DNA of 64,000 nt, taken from the NCBI GenBank assembly GCA_025056155.1, contig JANWWL010000001.1, forward strand, positions 124,001 to 188,000, given 5' to 3'. This document shows positions 18,932 to 28,038 of the stretch, one piece after another. The DNA is from Sphingomonadaceae bacterium. GTDB taxonomy: Bacteria > Pseudomonadota > Alphaproteobacteria > Sphingomonadales > Sphingomonadaceae. The translations under genes and the position numbers were made by a program. Under the pieces are notes generated by a model. That model was not told the DNA's origin, did no database searches, and was given only the letters and a program-made list of their open reading frames with translations. Numbering within the stretch: position 1 is the first letter of the stretch; every line of letters starts with the position of its first letter.

Positions 18932-19404
18932 GGCGTCTCGGGAACGCTCTCGCTCTGGAACCGCCGGAGCTCGGCCAGGCGGTGGGCCAGGTCCGGGTCG
19001 CCGAGCGCCAGGATGGCCGCGGCCAACAACCCGGCGTTGCGGGCCCCCGCCGGACCGATGGCCAGCGTACCCACCGGCACGCCGGCTGGCATCTGCACGA
19101 TCGACAAGAGCGAATCCACGCCCCGCAGGACGGCCGATTCCACCGGCACGCCGAGGACGGGCAGGGTGGTGAGGCTGGCCACCATGCCCGGAAGATGCGC
19201 CGCCCCGCCGGCGCCCGCGATGATCACGCGGATGCCGCGGGCGGCCGCGCCCTCGGCCCAGGCCACCATGCGCCGGGGCGTGCGATGGGCCGAGACGACG
19301 CGCACCTCGTGCGCGACACCCAGCTCGTCCAGCACGTCCGCGGCAGCGCGCATCGTCTCCCAGTCCGAGACCGAGCCCATGACGATGCCGACCCGCGCCA
19401 CCAC
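18928..19404 (-). CDS. purE: N5-carboxyaminoimidazole ribonucleotide mutase (class I)
   Basis: Converts N5-CAIR to CAIR in purine biosynthesis; octameric, cytoplasmic. 158 aa, GTG start at 19404 preceded by GGGAGG. Substrate-binding blocks are [24 protein letters not shown], and [11 protein letters not shown], typical of the class I enzyme that works with PurK. It is the first gene of the purEK unit, 41 bp from gpmA; a TTGACC lies in that gap but no well-placed -10 was found. Confidence 0.96.
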   Translation of the reverse strand: MVARVGIVMGSVSDWETMRAAADVLDELGVAHEVRVVSAHRTPRRMVAWAEGAAARGIRVIIAGAGGAAHLPGMVASLTTLPVLGVPVESAVLRGVDSLLSIVQMPAGVPVGTLAIGPAGARNAGLLAAAILALGDPDLAHRLAELRRFQSESVPETP

Positions 19405-19445
19405 CCTCCCAAGGGGCTAGCGGCGTGCGGCGGTCAAGGAAAGCC

Positions 19446-20132
19446 TCAGGCCGCCTCGAGGAAGCGCCGGTCGACCGGAACGAGGGCGGAATCGAGCTCG
19501 TAGACGAGCGGTACCGCGGTCGGGATCTCGAAGGCCGGGATGTCGGCGTCGGGAATGGCCGACAGATGCTTCACGAGCCCCCGCAGGCTGTTGCCGTGGG
19601 CCACCACCAACACCCGCCTTCCCTGCCGCAGGGCCGGCGCCAGCCGCTCCTCCCAGCAGGGTAGCGCCCGCGCGATGGTGTCCTTCAGGCTTTCGCCGCG
19701 CGGCACCTCAAGGCCCGCGTAGCGGCGATCGCCCCGAACGTCGAAGGGATGACCGTCGGGCATCGGGGGCGGGGGGACGTCGTACGATCGGCGCCACGCC
19801 TGCACCTGTGCCGCGCCATGGGCCGCCGCCGTCTCGTGCTTGTCGAGACCGGTCAAGCCCCCGTAGTGCCGTTCGTTGAGCCGCCAGTCCTTCACCACCG
19901 GCAGCCAAAGCCGCCCCATGGCCTCGAGCAGGAGGTGGCAGGTCTTGATGGCCCGCACGAGCACCGAAGTGAACACCAAGTCGAAGTCAAAGCCCGCAGC
20001 CGCCAGGCGTCGGCCGGCCGCCTCCGCCTCCAGCACGCCTGCCGGCGACAGATCGACGTCCCACCAGCCGGTGAACCGGTTCTCGAGATTCCACAGGCTC
20101 TGACCATGGCGCACGAGGACGAGCAGAGGCAT
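19446..20132 (-). CDS. gpmA: 2,3-bisphosphoglycerate-dependent phosphoglycerate mutase
   Basis: Glycolytic/gluconeogenic enzyme interconverting 3- and 2-phosphoglycerate through a phosphohistidine. 228 aa. The catalytic RHG is in [18 protein letters not shown], the substrate-binding block is [14 protein letters not shown], and the second histidine is in [13 protein letters not shown]. The ATG at 20132 has GGAAGGAG upstream. It lies 20 bp after the M14 peptidase gene on the same strand. Confidence 0.95.
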   Translation of the reverse strand: MPLLVLVRHGQSLWNLENRFTGWWDVDLSPAGVLEAEAAGRRLAAAGFDFDLVFTSVLVRAIKTCHLLLEAMGRLWLPVVKDWRLNERHYGGLTGLDKHETAAAHGAAQVQAWRRSYDVPPPPMPDGHPFDVRGDRRYAGLEVPRGESLKDTIARALPCWEERLAPALRQGRRVLVVAHGNSLRGLVKHLSAIPDADIPAFEIPTAVPLVYELDSALVPVDRRFLEAA

Positions 20133-20152
20133 GCGCGGCTCCTTCCGGGCGT

Positions 20153-21289
20153 TCAGGGTAGGTCGTGGGCAACGGCGGCCAGGGCGGCCAGGCACGATCG
20201 GGCCAGCGCTTTGCAGCGCTCGGGCGACCAGCCAGTGCTGGGATCGGGAAATTCCAGCGAATCCTTGAACGGCATCTCGAGGGTGGCCGCCACGCAGCCG
20301 AAGCGATGGGCGAGCTGGTTGGTGGCCATGCCCATGTGCGCCTGACCCGGCTGGAGGACGGGGTAGCCGTGGCGCGTCTGGAATTCGGGCGCGAAGGCCG
20401 CCAGCACCTGCCGAAAGGCCTCCAGCCGCTTGAGTTGCTGGGGCGCAATCCCCGCAACACCCTCAAAGCCTGCCAGGAACACGTGGGGCAGCGCTTCGTC
20501 GCCATGGACGTCGAGCGCGAAGGACACGCCAGTCCGGTCCATGGCCTCGAGCACGGCCAGCACTTCCGGCGAGCGCTGGGCCGAGGGTGCGGCCCATTCG
20601 CGGTTCAGGTTGGCCCCAGCCGCATTCGTGCGCAAGTGGCCCCGAAACGCCCCGTCGGGGTTCATGTTGGGCACGAGGTGCAGGCGAAAGGCCCGGCGCA
20701 GCAGGCGCGCCGGCGCGAAGGCGGGGTCCACCAGCGCCTCGAGCGCGCCTTCCATCCACCATTCGGCCATGGTCTCGCCGGGATGCTGGCGGGCCAGGAA
20801 CCACAGATGGCGCCGGCCTTCCCCCATCTCGACGACGTCGATGGAACGGCCGTCGAGCGACAGGCCCAGGACGCGCGACGCAACCCCCGGCTCGAGGGCG
20901 ACCCGCGCCACCAGGTCGTGGTGGCGTTCCAGCGAAAAGGGCGCGAAATAGGCGCACCACAGCTGGTCTGAGGCGGGCGTGACTCGGATCTCGAGCGTGC
21001 CGTCGTCCGTCGACGGGTCGAACCAGGTGGGAGCGGCCCGCCAATGTCGCCGGTCCTCCGAGACCCGGGCGGCATAACCTGGCCAGCCATCGGGATAGGC
21101 CGAGTGGTTGAGGCCCACCAGCCGCAGCCGCACCGGCACGCCGCACGCACCCGACAGGCGGAAATGGAACCATTGGAAGAATTCGCCGCCGGCATCGCGA
21201 CGGATGCCGAGCACCCAGTCGAACGGTCCCTCCTGGCGGACCACGCGGACATTGCCCGAATCGAAGGCGCTGTCGATGGTGGAGGGCAA
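20153..21289 (-). CDS. M14-family zinc carboxypeptidase (cytosolic carboxypeptidase-like)
   Basis: Metallocarboxypeptidase, 378 aa, without signal peptide, so likely cytoplasmic. An N-terminal beta-rich domain of about 130 residues precedes the catalytic domain, the layout of cytosolic carboxypeptidases that act on peptide or protein tails. Zinc ligands are H169 and E172 in [12 protein letters not shown] and H262 in DVHGDE; the catalytic glutamate is E338 in [27 protein letters not shown] is the typical substrate-binding region. The physiological substrate is unknown. Confidence 0.9.
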   Translation of the reverse strand: MPSTIDSAFDSGNVRVVRQEGPFDWVLGIRRDAGGEFFQWFHFRLSGACGVPVRLRLVGLNHSAYPDGWPGYAARVSEDRRHWRAAPTWFDPSTDDGTLEIRVTPASDQLWCAYFAPFSLERHHDLVARVALEPGVASRVLGLSLDGRSIDVVEMGEGRRHLWFLARQHPGETMAEWWMEGALEALVDPAFAPARLLRRAFRLHLVPNMNPDGAFRGHLRTNAAGANLNREWAAPSAQRSPEVLAVLEAMDRTGVSFALDVHGDEALPHVFLAGFEGVAGIAPQQLKRLEAFRQVLAAFAPEFQTRHGYPVLQPGQAHMGMATNQLAHRFGCVAATLEMPFKDSLEFPDPSTGWSPERCKALARSCLAALAAVAHDLP

Positions 21290-21306
21290 CGGGCGGACGG
21301 CGACGA

Positions 21307-21879
21307 TCAGTCGGGGCGCCAGCGGACGGTCCGGCCCGAAGGCCCCGGATAATCAGCGAACAAGGCGCGGGCCAACAGGTCGGGGTTGACCGAAGCGGTC
21401 GAGCCTTGGACGAGGCCCGACGCCCGACCTTCCCACCGTGGCGGGCCGCCGCGGCCGCGCAGGACGACGCGCAGCTCGGTCTCGAGCTGGCGGACGTCGC
21501 GTCCGCCCACCGGCACCGCCACCGAACCTCCGATCCCCACGCCGCTGTTGCGCCCCCCCGTGCCGAAGCCACCGCCGATGCCGATCGTGACGGGCGAGCG
21601 ACGGAAGCCTTCCCATGACCGGGAGGTGACCGCCACCTCGGCCAACAGCTCGGCCGTCTCGCCTGGCGCAGGACGGAAACCCAAGGCGGCGAGCTGCCGT
21701 TCGACGGCCGCGGCATGAGCCCGGAATTCCAGGGCGTCGTCGGGTAAGCCCGGCGGCGGCACGACGGCCACCGTGGCGCCCGGTTGGGGTGCCGCCTCGT
21801 GAAAACGGGTAACCTGGGCCGAGAACCCCGAGGCGCAGCCCGCCAGCAGGGCGAGGAACAAGAGAGGCAGCGAGCGCAT
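21307..21879 (-). CDS. DUF4136-type lipoprotein
   Basis: Envelope lipoprotein of unknown function, 190 aa. Signal peptide with lipobox LLAGC (Cys 15), then the DUF4136-like pattern: an early AVVPPPGLPDDALEFRAHAAAVERQL block, a glycine-rich segment (IGIGGGFGTGGRNSGVGIGG) and a final short helix ALFADYP. It is the first gene of the minus-strand run that continues with the M14 peptidase 17 bp downstream. Confidence 0.8.
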   Translation of the reverse strand: MRSLPLLFLALLAGCASGFSAQVTRFHEAAPQPGATVAVVPPPGLPDDALEFRAHAAAVERQLAALGFRPAPGETAELLAEVAVTSRSWEGFRRSPVTIGIGGGFGTGGRNSGVGIGGSVAVPVGGRDVRQLETELRVVLRGRGGPPRWEGRASGLVQGSTASVNPDLLARALFADYPGPSGRTVRWRPD

Positions 21880-21886
21880 GCCGGCG

Positions 21887-21914
21887 CTCTAGCCGCCCCG
21901 GGCGCTGGTGTCAT
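21887..21914 (-). promoter_or_regulatory. Predicted promoter of the DUF4136 lipoprotein gene, leaderless
   Basis: Minus strand: ATGACA (21914-21909), 16 nt, CTAGAG (21892-21887), then 7 nt to the ATG at 21879. Confidence 0.5.
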
Positions 21915-21930
21915 GGGCCGTGCCCCGGCG

Positions 21931-21958
21931 TTGACCGGCCCGTTCGCCCCGGCTAGGC
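21931..21958 (+). promoter_or_regulatory. Predicted promoter of rpmJ
   Basis: TTGACC (21931-21936), 16 nt, CTAGGC (21953-21958), 33 nt before the rpmJ start. It is almost identical to the rpmB promoter at 23078-23105. Confidence 0.55.
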
Positions 21959-21991
21959 ACCGAGGCGCTCAATCGCCGAGGTCCGCCGCCG

Positions 21992-22117
21992 ATGAAAGTC
22001 CGCAACAGCCTCAAGTCCTTGAAGTCGCGTCATCGCGACAACCGCGTCGTGCGGCGGCGGGGGCGCGTCTACGTCATCAACAAGACCAACCGCCGCTTCA
22101 AGGCTCGCCAGGGCTGA
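21992..22117 (+). CDS. rpmJ: 50S ribosomal protein L36, cysteine-free type
   Basis: 41-aa ribosomal protein of the large subunit. It starts [17 protein letters not shown] and contains the L36 core [15 protein letters not shown] followed by RRFKARQG. It lacks the CxxC...CxxxH zinc ligands, the usual state in alphaproteobacteria, where this form is the only L36. It is isolated from the large ribosomal operons and has its own promoter. The HAD gene starts 9 bp downstream. Confidence 0.95.
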   Translation: MKVRNSLKSLKSRHRDNRVVRRRGRVYVINKTNRRFKARQG

Positions 22118-22126
22118 CGACCGGGC

Positions 22127-22783
22127 ATGGCGGGCGCCACGGGCGGCCGGGTGCGGGCCGTGGTGTTCGACGTGGGCCAGGTCCTCTTCGATTGGGATCC
22201 TGCCCATCTCTACGGCAAGTTGATCCCCGACCCGCACGAGCGGGACTGGTTCCTGACCCACGTGGTCACGAGGGCGTGGCACTTCCAGCACGACGCGGGC
22301 CGGCCGTTCGCCCAGACGTCGGCGGAGCTCATCGCCCGCTTCCCCGACCAGCGCGACCGCATCCTGGCCTATGGGGAACGCTGGCTCGAGACGATCGCGG
22401 GCCCCGTTCCCGGCACCCACGACCTGGTCCACGCCCTGGCCGAGGCGGGCGTTCCGCTCTATGCCATCACCAACTTCTCGGCCGAGTTCTGGGCAAGGTT
22501 CCGGCCCACCGCCCCGCTGTTCGATTGCTTTCGCGACATCGTCGTCTCCGGGGTGGAAGGGGTCGCGAAGCCCGATCCCGCCATCTTTCGGTTGGCCCGA
22601 CGACGGTTCGGCCTGGAGTGCGGAGAGGCGCTGTTCGTCGACGACCAGCCCGCGAACGTCGCGGCCGCCGTGACCCAGGGCTTCCTGGGCCATCGCTTCA
22701 CCTCAAGCGCCGCCTTGGCGCGCGCTCTCGCCGCGCTCAATCTTCCGCTGCCGGTTGAGGCAACACCTGCCGCCAGCGCGTGA
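22127..22783 (+). CDS. HAD-family hydrolase (haloacid dehalogenase-like phosphatase)
   Basis: 218 aa, class I HAD fold. Motif I is VVFDVGQVLFDWD; the usual second acidic residue of DxD is replaced here by valine, while a later D in FDWD is conserved in this subfamily. Motif II is ITNF, the motif III lysine is in EGVAKPDPAIF, and motif IV is LFVDDQPANV. It resembles the 2-haloacid dehalogenase/YihX-like group. The natural substrate is not predictable. Its last 47 bp overlap the convergent yciI-like gene. Confidence 0.82.
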   Translation: MAGATGGRVRAVVFDVGQVLFDWDPAHLYGKLIPDPHERDWFLTHVVTRAWHFQHDAGRPFAQTSAELIARFPDQRDRILAYGERWLETIAGPVPGTHDLVHALAEAGVPLYAITNFSAEFWARFRPTAPLFDCFRDIVVSGVEGVAKPDPAIFRLARRRFGLECGEALFVDDQPANVAAAVTQGFLGHRFTSSAALARALAALNLPLPVEATPAASA

Positions 22784-23033
22784 CGGCGACGCTCGCGAAC
22801 AGTCCGGCGCGTGCATAGGGGTCGTCGGCCGCGAACGCCACGGCCGAGCGGTAATCGGGAAACTTCATCAAGAGCATCGAGCCGATGGGCTCCCCATCCT
22901 CGTTGAGCAGGGGGCCCGCCACCACCACCCGGTCGAGCGCTTGCCGAAGGTAGGCGAGGTGCGCCTCGCGGGTGCGCTGGCGCAGCTCCTGCTGCAGCGG
23001 CTTGTCGAGGCAGTGGATCGCGAAGACCGGCAC
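22737..23033 (-). CDS. YciI-family protein
   Basis: 98-aa protein with the dimeric alpha/beta ferredoxin-like fold. Typical blocks are FAIHCLDKPLQQ at the start, the central His region TREAHLAYLRQAL, GPLLNEDGEPIGSMLLMKF, and DDPYARAGLF. GTG at 23033 is taken as start since GGAGG lies 7 bases upstream; the family start VPVFAIHCLDK fits. The role in the cell is unknown. It overlaps the 3' end of the HAD gene. Confidence 0.88.
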   Translation of the reverse strand: MPVFAIHCLDKPLQQELRQRTREAHLAYLRQALDRVVVAGPLLNEDGEPIGSMLLMKFPDYRSAVAFAADDPYARAGLFASVAVTRWRQVLPQPAAED

Positions 23034-23077
23034 GACCCGCCCTCCTAGAGCGGCGCCCCACACCCGTCCAGCCGACC

Positions 23078-23105
23078 TTGACCGCCCGTCTTGCCCCCGC
23101 TAGCC
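23078..23105 (+). promoter_or_regulatory. Predicted promoter of rpmB
   Basis: TTGACC (23078-23083), 16 nt, CTAGCC (23100-23105). The leader of about 55 nt carries TCCGAGGTCTTC twice in tandem just before the ATG. Confidence 0.55.
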
Positions 23106-23165
23106 CGCATGCCACCACGCGGGGCTGCGGCCCCCGAGCGTCCGAGGTCTTCTCCGAGGTCTTCC

Positions 23166-23453
23166 ATGTCGCGGGTGTGCGAGCTTACCGGCAAGGGCCG
23201 GCAGGTGGGTCACAACGTCAGCCACGCCAACAACCGCACCAAGCGGGCGTTCCTGCCCAACCTGCAGCACGTGACGCTGGTGTCCGAAGCGCTGGGCCGG
23301 CGGGTGCGCCTGCGCATCTCAGCCGCCGGGCTTCGGTCGGTCGAGCATGCGGGCGGGCTGGATGCCTGGCTTCTGAAGGCACGCGATCCCGAGCTCAGCG
23401 AACGCGCTCGGCGCTTGAAGCGCGAACTCGAGCGCAAGCTCGCGGGGTCTTGA
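23166..23453 (+). CDS. rpmB: 50S ribosomal protein L28
   Basis: Large-subunit ribosomal protein, 95 aa, the longer alphaproteobacterial form. N-terminus [20 protein letters not shown] is the family start; [24 protein letters not shown]-type core and the C-terminal helix [18 protein letters not shown] follow. ATG codons at 23109 and upstream are in frame but lie in the promoter region. A perfect hairpin begins 5 bp after the stop. Confidence 0.96.
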   Translation: MSRVCELTGKGRQVGHNVSHANNRTKRAFLPNLQHVTLVSEALGRRVRLRISAAGLRSVEHAGGLDAWLLKARDPELSERARRLKRELERKLAGS

Positions 23454-23457
23454 ACCG

Positions 23458-23486
23458 GCGCACCCGGCCCCTGGGGCCGGGTGCGC
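23458..23486. terminator. Perfect inverted repeat after rpmB
   Basis: Arms of 14 bp (GCGCACCCGGCCCC and its exact complement) around a single T, centred at 23472. It sits between the convergent rpmB and phytase-like genes, so it probably ends transcription from both sides. No T run follows. Confidence 0.7.
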
Positions 23487-23522
23487 AGCAGGCCCCAACG
23501 GGTTGCCACGCATCAGCACCCG

Positions 23523-24545
23523 TCAGGGCGCGGCGTCGGCTTGAGGCGGCAGCGCCAGGGTCAGAAGCAAGGTGCGCTGCAGCGGATTGAAGTTGTCGTC
23601 GCTGACCAACAGGAGGCGACCGGCGGCGCGGTCGACGGCGACCGCCTCGAAGTTGTCGACCGTGAGGGGCGGGGCGAGTTGGGCGATCGGGCGCACCTCG
23701 GCGTGGCCTCCCGGCCGGGGGGGAAGCCGCGCCTGCACGATTCGCACCGCCACCCCCAGGCCGGGCCGGAAGCGACGTTCCACCACCACCAGCTGGCCGT
23801 CGGGCAAGGCGTCGGCTCCGACGGGTGCGAAGTCGTCCGCCACCGGATAGCGGAAGGCCTGCCAACCCTCGGGCCCCCGCCAGAGCGCTTCGACCGAACC
23901 GTCTTGGCCCTTCGCCCCTTCCCCGATCACGACGGGTTGGCCTGTGAGGTCCGCGGCCGCCTCGGGCCCTTCGTTCTCAGGCCAAGCGGCCATCTGGGGC
24001 ACACGCACCTCGGCCACGGCGGGAGTGCCGAGGCTCTCGGGCCGGCAGGCGCTGAGCCCGCGATAGCGCAGCGCCCGATGATCGCGCTCGAACCACACCA
24101 GCACGTCATCTCCGTCCCGGGCGAGGGCCTCGGCGTCGGCATCGCGCTTGGACCCGGGCGGCTGGCCGTCGGGGTCAAGGAGCGGGGCGATCCACGCGGC
24201 CCGCACGCCTACGAGCCGCGCTCCTTCCCAGCGCGGCTCCAGGACGACCCAGTTCCCAGCATCCGAGACCGCCAGCAATCGCCCGCACGCCGCCTCGTGG
24301 AGCAGCCCCGACAGGCCGCCGAAGTGCCGATGGGTGCTGGAAAGTTGCAGCAGGCCCAGAACGCGCAGCGGCCCCAGCTCGTGCCGGTCGGGCCGGGCGG
24401 GATCCAAGGGGACGACCGTGGCCACCAAGGACAGCGGCTCGAGCCCCCGCACCGAAAGAGGCGTGCCGGCCGCCCACAGGCCCGCACCCACCCCAAGGCC
24501 GAGGGCCGCCACGGCTCCCAAGACCTCGACCAGGCCGCGGGCCAC
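23523..24545 (-). CDS. Phytase-like (esterase-like beta-propeller) protein
   Basis: 340-aa protein with an N-terminal hydrophobic signal/anchor (LVEVLGAVAALGLGVGAG), so probably periplasmic. The body has the phytase-like domain pattern with repeated short strands, for example HRHFGGLSGLLHEAACGRLL, LAVSDAGNWVVLEP, and NFEAVAVDRAAGRLLLVSDDN near the end. Despite the family name, most bacterial members have no shown phytase activity. The GTG at 24545 is the first start after the rsmB stop (13 bp away), with AAGGG upstream; the longer frame lies within rsmB. Confidence 0.78.
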   Translation of the reverse strand: MARGLVEVLGAVAALGLGVGAGLWAAGTPLSVRGLEPLSLVATVVPLDPARPDRHELGPLRVLGLLQLSSTHRHFGGLSGLLHEAACGRLLAVSDAGNWVVLEPRWEGARLVGVRAAWIAPLLDPDGQPPGSKRDADAEALARDGDDVLVWFERDHRALRYRGLSACRPESLGTPAVAEVRVPQMAAWPENEGPEAAADLTGQPVVIGEGAKGQDGSVEALWRGPEGWQAFRYPVADDFAPVGADALPDGQLVVVERRFRPGLGVAVRIVQARLPPRPGGHAEVRPIAQLAPPLTVDNFEAVAVDRAAGRLLLVSDDNFNPLQRTLLLTLALPPQADAAP

Positions 24546-24558
24546 GCCGCACAGCCCT

Positions 24559-25830
24559 TCAGGCGCGCCGCAGCCGGGCGATGAAGAACCCGTCGCCGGG
24601 GCCGACGCCGGGCAGCAGCAGGCGGCACTCCTCCACGACGAGACCCAGCCCCACGGCGGCGTGCATCTGTTCCTGTCCTTCCTCGGGCTCGATCGAGCAC
24701 ACGGCGTAGACCAGCCGACCGCCCGGTTCCAGCCAGGATGCGGCTCGCCCCAAGAGGGCCCGCTGCAGCTCCTGCAGGGCCGGCAAGTCGGCGGGCGTGC
24801 GGCGATGAAGCACGTCGGGATGGCGGCGGAACGTTCCCGTGGCCGAGCAAGGGGCATCGAGGAGGATCGCCGGGAAGCGCTCGGCGGGCGCCCAGTCGAG
24901 CGCATCCGCCACGACCGTCCGAGCGGCCAGCCCCACGCGCGCCAGGTTGGCCGAAAGCCGCGCCATGCGGCGAAGGTCGCGGTCGAGCGCCGTCACCTCG
25001 GCGCCGAGTGCGGCCAGCTGCATCGTCTTGCCACCCGGTGCCGCGCAGAGGTCGAGCACACGCCGGCCCGCCACCTCGCCCAAGAGATGCACCGCCTGCC
25101 GCCCGGCCAGGTCCTGGACCCACCAGTCGCCGGAGGCGTAGCCCGGACGTTCCTCGAGCCCCGCCCCGCTCGTCAGGCGCACGTGGCCAGGCTCGAGGCT
25201 CTGGCCGCCCAGCCGTTCGGCCCATGGTCGGGTGGCGGCGGGGTCCTTGAGCGAAAGGTCGAGCGGTGGCGGCGAAGCCAGGGCCCGGGCCATGGCCTCG
25301 ACGGCGGCCGGGCCATGGACCTGCCGCCAGCGCGCCGCCCACGGTTCGGGCAAGGTGGGGACGGCGGGTAGGGGTTCCGGCTCGCGTTCCAACCGAGCCA
25401 GCACGGCGTGCGCCAGTCGCCGTGGCCCGCCGGCCAGGAGCGGCAGGGCGGTGGCGATCGCCGCGTGGGCGGGCGTGCCGAGGCGCAGGCGGCCGGCCAG
25501 CGCCACCCGCAGCACGAACCGGGCCCGGGCATCGGCCGGCAGAGGAGTCGCGGTCGCGCGGTCGATGCGCCGGTCGAGGTCAGGCAGCCACCGGAGCGCC
25601 TCGCCCACCAGCGCTGCCGCGAGCGCCCGATCGCGTGGACACAGCCCGCCGGCCGCGCGGTCGAGCGCGTCGTCCAGGGTGCGCCCCACGACCAGGATGG
25701 TGTGAAGCGCCTGCACGGCCGCGCGCCGCGCGGGAAGCCCGGCGGGCGTAGCCAACGGATCTCGTCGAGGGCGGGTGGCCGACCTCAGGGCCGCCGCCGG
25801 AGGCCCAGGGCGCTTGGCCGCCGCGGCCAC
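24559..25830 (-). CDS. RsmB/NOP-family RNA cytosine-C5 methyltransferase
   Basis: SAM-dependent methyltransferase that probably modifies 16S rRNA (RsmB-type, C967). 423 aa: an N-terminal NusB-like domain ([22 protein letters not shown]), then the catalytic domain with SAM motif [14 protein letters not shown], the [15 protein letters not shown] cysteine of motif IV, and the catalytic cysteine of motif VI in [14 protein letters not shown] start at 25830 overlaps htpX by 46 bp; a later start would cut the N-terminal domain. A second family member is at 37669-38850, and the two may have different targets. Confidence 0.92.
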   Translation of the reverse strand: MAAAAKRPGPPAAALRSATRPRRDPLATPAGLPARRAAVQALHTILVVGRTLDDALDRAAGGLCPRDRALAAALVGEALRWLPDLDRRIDRATATPLPADARARFVLRVALAGRLRLGTPAHAAIATALPLLAGGPRRLAHAVLARLEREPEPLPAVPTLPEPWAARWRQVHGPAAVEAMARALASPPPLDLSLKDPAATRPWAERLGGQSLEPGHVRLTSGAGLEERPGYASGDWWVQDLAGRQAVHLLGEVAGRRVLDLCAAPGGKTMQLAALGAEVTALDRDLRRMARLSANLARVGLAARTVVADALDWAPAERFPAILLDAPCSATGTFRRHPDVLHRRTPADLPALQELQRALLGRAASWLEPGGRLVYAVCSIEPEEGQEQMHAAVGLGLVVEECRLLLPGVGPGDGFFIARLRRA

Positions 25831-26687
25831 GGCTCGCCGGGTCGAGGCGCGGCCGGTTCGAGCCCTGCCATCGCCTGCAAGGCCGCGATCCGATTCTCAG
25901 GAGCCGGATGCGTGGCGAACAGGCTGTCGGCCACGCCACCCAGACCCGGCTTGACGATGTAGAGGTGCGCCAAGGCCGGGTTGCCCTCGGCTACCGGATT
26001 GGGAATGCGCTCGGCGGCCTGGCTCAACTTTGCAAGTGCACTCGCGAGCTTGAGTGGCTTGCCCGAAATCTCGGCCCCGCCGGCGTCCGCACCATATTCG
26101 CGAGCGCGGCTGATCGCGAATTGGACCAGCATGGCCACGAATGGCGCCACCACCAGCGCCAGGAACACGGCGAGCGGATGCGCCCGGCCATCCTCGCGAT
26201 GCCCGCCCAGCATGGCGAAATTGCCCAGCATCGAGATGGCCCCGGCCAACGTGGCCGTGACGGTCATCACCAGCGTGTCGCGGTTGCGGATGTGCGCCAG
26301 TTCATGCGCCATCACGGCCTCGATTTCGTCACGGTCCAGCAATTCGAGAAGCCCGGTCGTGGCCGCAACAGCCGCATGCTCGGGATCTCGGCCCGTCGCG
26401 AACGCGTTGGGCTGGGCCTGGTCGATGACATAGACCCGCGGCATCGGAAGCCCGGCGCGCGCTGCGAGGCCCGCGACGATCCGATGGAGCGGATGGTCGG
26501 GCCCCACCTCGTGCGCATCGTGCATCCTGAGAACCAGCTTGTCGGCGTTCCAGTAGGCGAAGAGGTTCATGGCGGCCGCGATGAGCAGGGCCACCAGCGC
26601 TCCGCTTTGGCCGCCGATCAGCCAGCCCACCCCCATGAACAACGCCACGAGGGCGGCCATCAGCATGTAGGTCCGCGTCCGGCTCAT
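25785..26687 (-). CDS. htpX: Membrane zinc metalloprotease HtpX
   Basis: Inner-membrane M48B protease that takes part in membrane-protein quality control. 300 aa. Two N-terminal hydrophobic segments, the zinc motif HELAH at residues 128-132, two further hydrophobic segments, and the downstream [14 protein letters not shown] block with the third zinc ligand. The family motif [15 protein letters not shown] is present. The start ATG at 26687 is 6 nt from a predicted -10. The C-terminal Pro/Arg tail overlaps the rsmB start. Confidence 0.95.
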   Translation of the reverse strand: MSRTRTYMLMAALVALFMGVGWLIGGQSGALVALLIAAAMNLFAYWNADKLVLRMHDAHEVGPDHPLHRIVAGLAARAGLPMPRVYVIDQAQPNAFATGRDPEHAAVAATTGLLELLDRDEIEAVMAHELAHIRNRDTLVMTVTATLAGAISMLGNFAMLGGHREDGRAHPLAVFLALVVAPFVAMLVQFAISRAREYGADAGGAEISGKPLKLASALAKLSQAAERIPNPVAEGNPALAHLYIVKPGLGGVADSLFATHPAPENRIAALQAMAGLEPAAPRPGEPWPRRPSALGLRRRP

Positions 26688-26693
26688 GCCCCC

Positions 26694-26721
26694 GATTTGG
26701 ACCGCCAGGGCGGTTTTGCAA
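26694..26721 (-). promoter_or_regulatory. Predicted htpX promoter, leaderless
   Basis: Minus strand: TTGCAA (26721-26716), 16 nt, CAAATC (26699-26694), 6 nt to the ATG at 26687. The spacer holds the small dyad ACCGCCnnGGCGGT. Confidence 0.45.
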
Positions 26722-26780
26722 GCCGGCCGCGACCGCCGATCCCCCTTGTCGCGGGCGGCCGGCCCGCCCATGGGACGGTC

Positions 26781-26927
26781 GTGGACCGCTCGCGCCCCGA
26801 GCCTGAGCCGAAGCCGGCACCGTCCCCCGAACCGCCCACCCCGGTTCCCGAGGTGGGCGGCCGCGAAGGCCCCGAGCCCACGCGCTATGGCGACTGGGAA
26901 GTGGGCGGAATCTGCACCGATTTCTAG
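26781..26927 (+). CDS. SDHAF4-like (DUF1674) succinate dehydrogenase assembly factor
   Basis: 48-aa protein that is the bacterial counterpart of Sdh8/SDHAF4, which binds flavinylated SdhA before complex II assembly. A Pro/Glu-rich N-terminus is followed by the diagnostic C-terminal signature [20 protein letters not shown], then DF. GTG at 26781 is taken as start because the reading frame has no closer ATG and GGGACGG lies upstream. The location beside htpX and rsmB is the common alphaproteobacterial context. Confidence 0.85.
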   Translation: MDRSRPEPEPKPAPSPEPPTPVPEVGGREGPEPTRYGDWEVGGICTDF

Positions 26928-26939
26928 GGCCGCCCGGCC

Positions 26940-27437
26940 TCACGACCGGGGCTGGAATGCGGCCAGGGGATGGCGCAGGCGATTGGCCTCCTCTTCGCTC
27001 AGCAGGCCCGGCACGACGACGCCCGCCGCGCGAGGGTAGGCTGGCAGGGCCAGCGCCACCGTTTGCACCACGGCCTCGCCCACCGCCACGCCGTCCGCGT
27101 CCAGAGGGAGGACGTCGAGGTCGTCCGCCGACAGCTCTACCTCATCGAGCGCCGGACCTGAAGGCAGGAAGCGCAGGTCGAACCTTTCGTCGACCACCGC
27201 CGCCACCGGCTCGCCCGAGGCCACGCAGGCCAGCGCCGCCTGAGCCGTGACGCGCCCCATGACGCGGGCACCCCCGGCGATGCGCTGCACGCGCACCTCG
27301 GCCACGAGGCGGTCGAGCGCCAACCAGTCGAATCGGCGGGCGATGGCGGCCCGCACGTCCGCATCCGCTTCGAGCCGGAGGTCGAGGCCTGCGGCGGGAA
27401 TGTGGTCCAGGGCCACCCGATGCTCGAAGCCTTCCAT
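26940..27437 (-). CDS. DUF177 (YceD-family) protein
   Basis: 165 aa. YceD-family proteins are linked to 23S rRNA/ribosome accumulation in bacteria and plastids. Seen here: an N-terminal DHIPAAGLDLRLEADADVRA segment, central strands (VEVRVQRIAGGARVMGRV), the ACVASGEPVAAVVDERFDLRF block carrying a conserved Cys position, and an acidic stretch EVELSADDLDVLPLD. The usual neighbours rpmF or plsX are missing. It starts 11 bp after the bc1 chaperone gene on the same strand, as in other alphaproteobacteria. Confidence 0.88.
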   Translation of the reverse strand: MEGFEHRVALDHIPAAGLDLRLEADADVRAAIARRFDWLALDRLVAEVRVQRIAGGARVMGRVTAQAALACVASGEPVAAVVDERFDLRFLPSGPALDEVELSADDLDVLPLDADGVAVGEAVVQTVALALPAYPRAAGVVVPGLLSEEEANRLRHPLAAFQPRS

Positions 27438-27448
27438 GGTGCGTTCCG

Positions 27449-27970
27449 TCAGTTTCCCAGGCGTCCCGCCAGCAGGTCGCCGTCGGGCAGGCCGGCAAGA
27501 CGCCGCCGGACGTCGAGAAGCCGGGCCACCAACGCGCTCGGGTCCACCCCTGGCGGGGCCGTTTCGGCCCGCCAGACGTTGCGCACCACCACCGGCTCGA
27601 GCGCCGTGGCGGGCTTTGGCGCGGCGAGAGCCGCCCGGACCGCCCCCAAGCGCCCGCCGAGCGCCCCCACCATTCGGCCGACGTGCTTTCCCACCACCAG
27701 GTCGCCCACGCCCAACTGGCGTAGCGAGCCCTCCATGTCGTCGACGAAGCGTTCGGTGAGCCACGCCGTCTCGCGGCGAAGGCCCCGAGCTTCGAGCTCG
27801 AGAAGGACCAGCGCCGTCAGAAGCGCCACGACGTCGAACCGACCGTCGAGCGTGTCGGGGACCCCGCAACGCAGGTACCATTCGGGCCGACGCGCTTGGG
27901 CCGCGATGGCCGACCAGAGTGCCGCGAGCGGCGGCTCGGAAGGGTGGAGCAGGCGTGCGCAGAACGACAT
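27449..27970 (-). CDS. Ubiquinol-cytochrome c chaperone (CBP3-like)
   Basis: 173 aa, similar to the mitochondrial Cbp3/UQCC1 proteins that help cytochrome b and bc1 complex assembly. Signature blocks: PEWYLRCGVPDTLDGRFDVV, LETAWLTERFVDDMEGSLRQ-like ERFVDDMEGSLRQLGVGDL, and VGKHVGRMVGALGGRLGA. The ATG at 27970 fits the family start. It is divergent from bamE (68 bp apart) and followed by DUF177. A possible promoter, TTGTGC - 17 nt - CATAAC, lies in the divergent gap. Confidence 0.9.
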   Translation of the reverse strand: MSFCARLLHPSEPPLAALWSAIAAQARRPEWYLRCGVPDTLDGRFDVVALLTALVLLELEARGLRRETAWLTERFVDDMEGSLRQLGVGDLVVGKHVGRMVGALGGRLGAVRAALAAPKPATALEPVVVRNVWRAETAPPGVDPSALVARLLDVRRRLAGLPDGDLLAGRLGN

Positions 27971-28038
27971 GGCTGGCCGAAGAACCCGGAAGGGGTTATG
28001 CGCTCGGGGTGCGGCCGGCACAAGGCGGCGGCAAGCGG

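Noticed and set aside
19405-19440. TTGACC and CTAGCC before purE as a promoter
   Set aside because: The two boxes are only 11 nt apart; with a 16-17 nt spacer the -10 would be CCCTTG, a poor match.
21992-22117. Cysteine-free L36 as a zinc-starvation paralogue under Zur control
   Set aside because: In alphaproteobacteria this form is normally the only L36; no Zur site was seen and the gene has an ordinary promoter.
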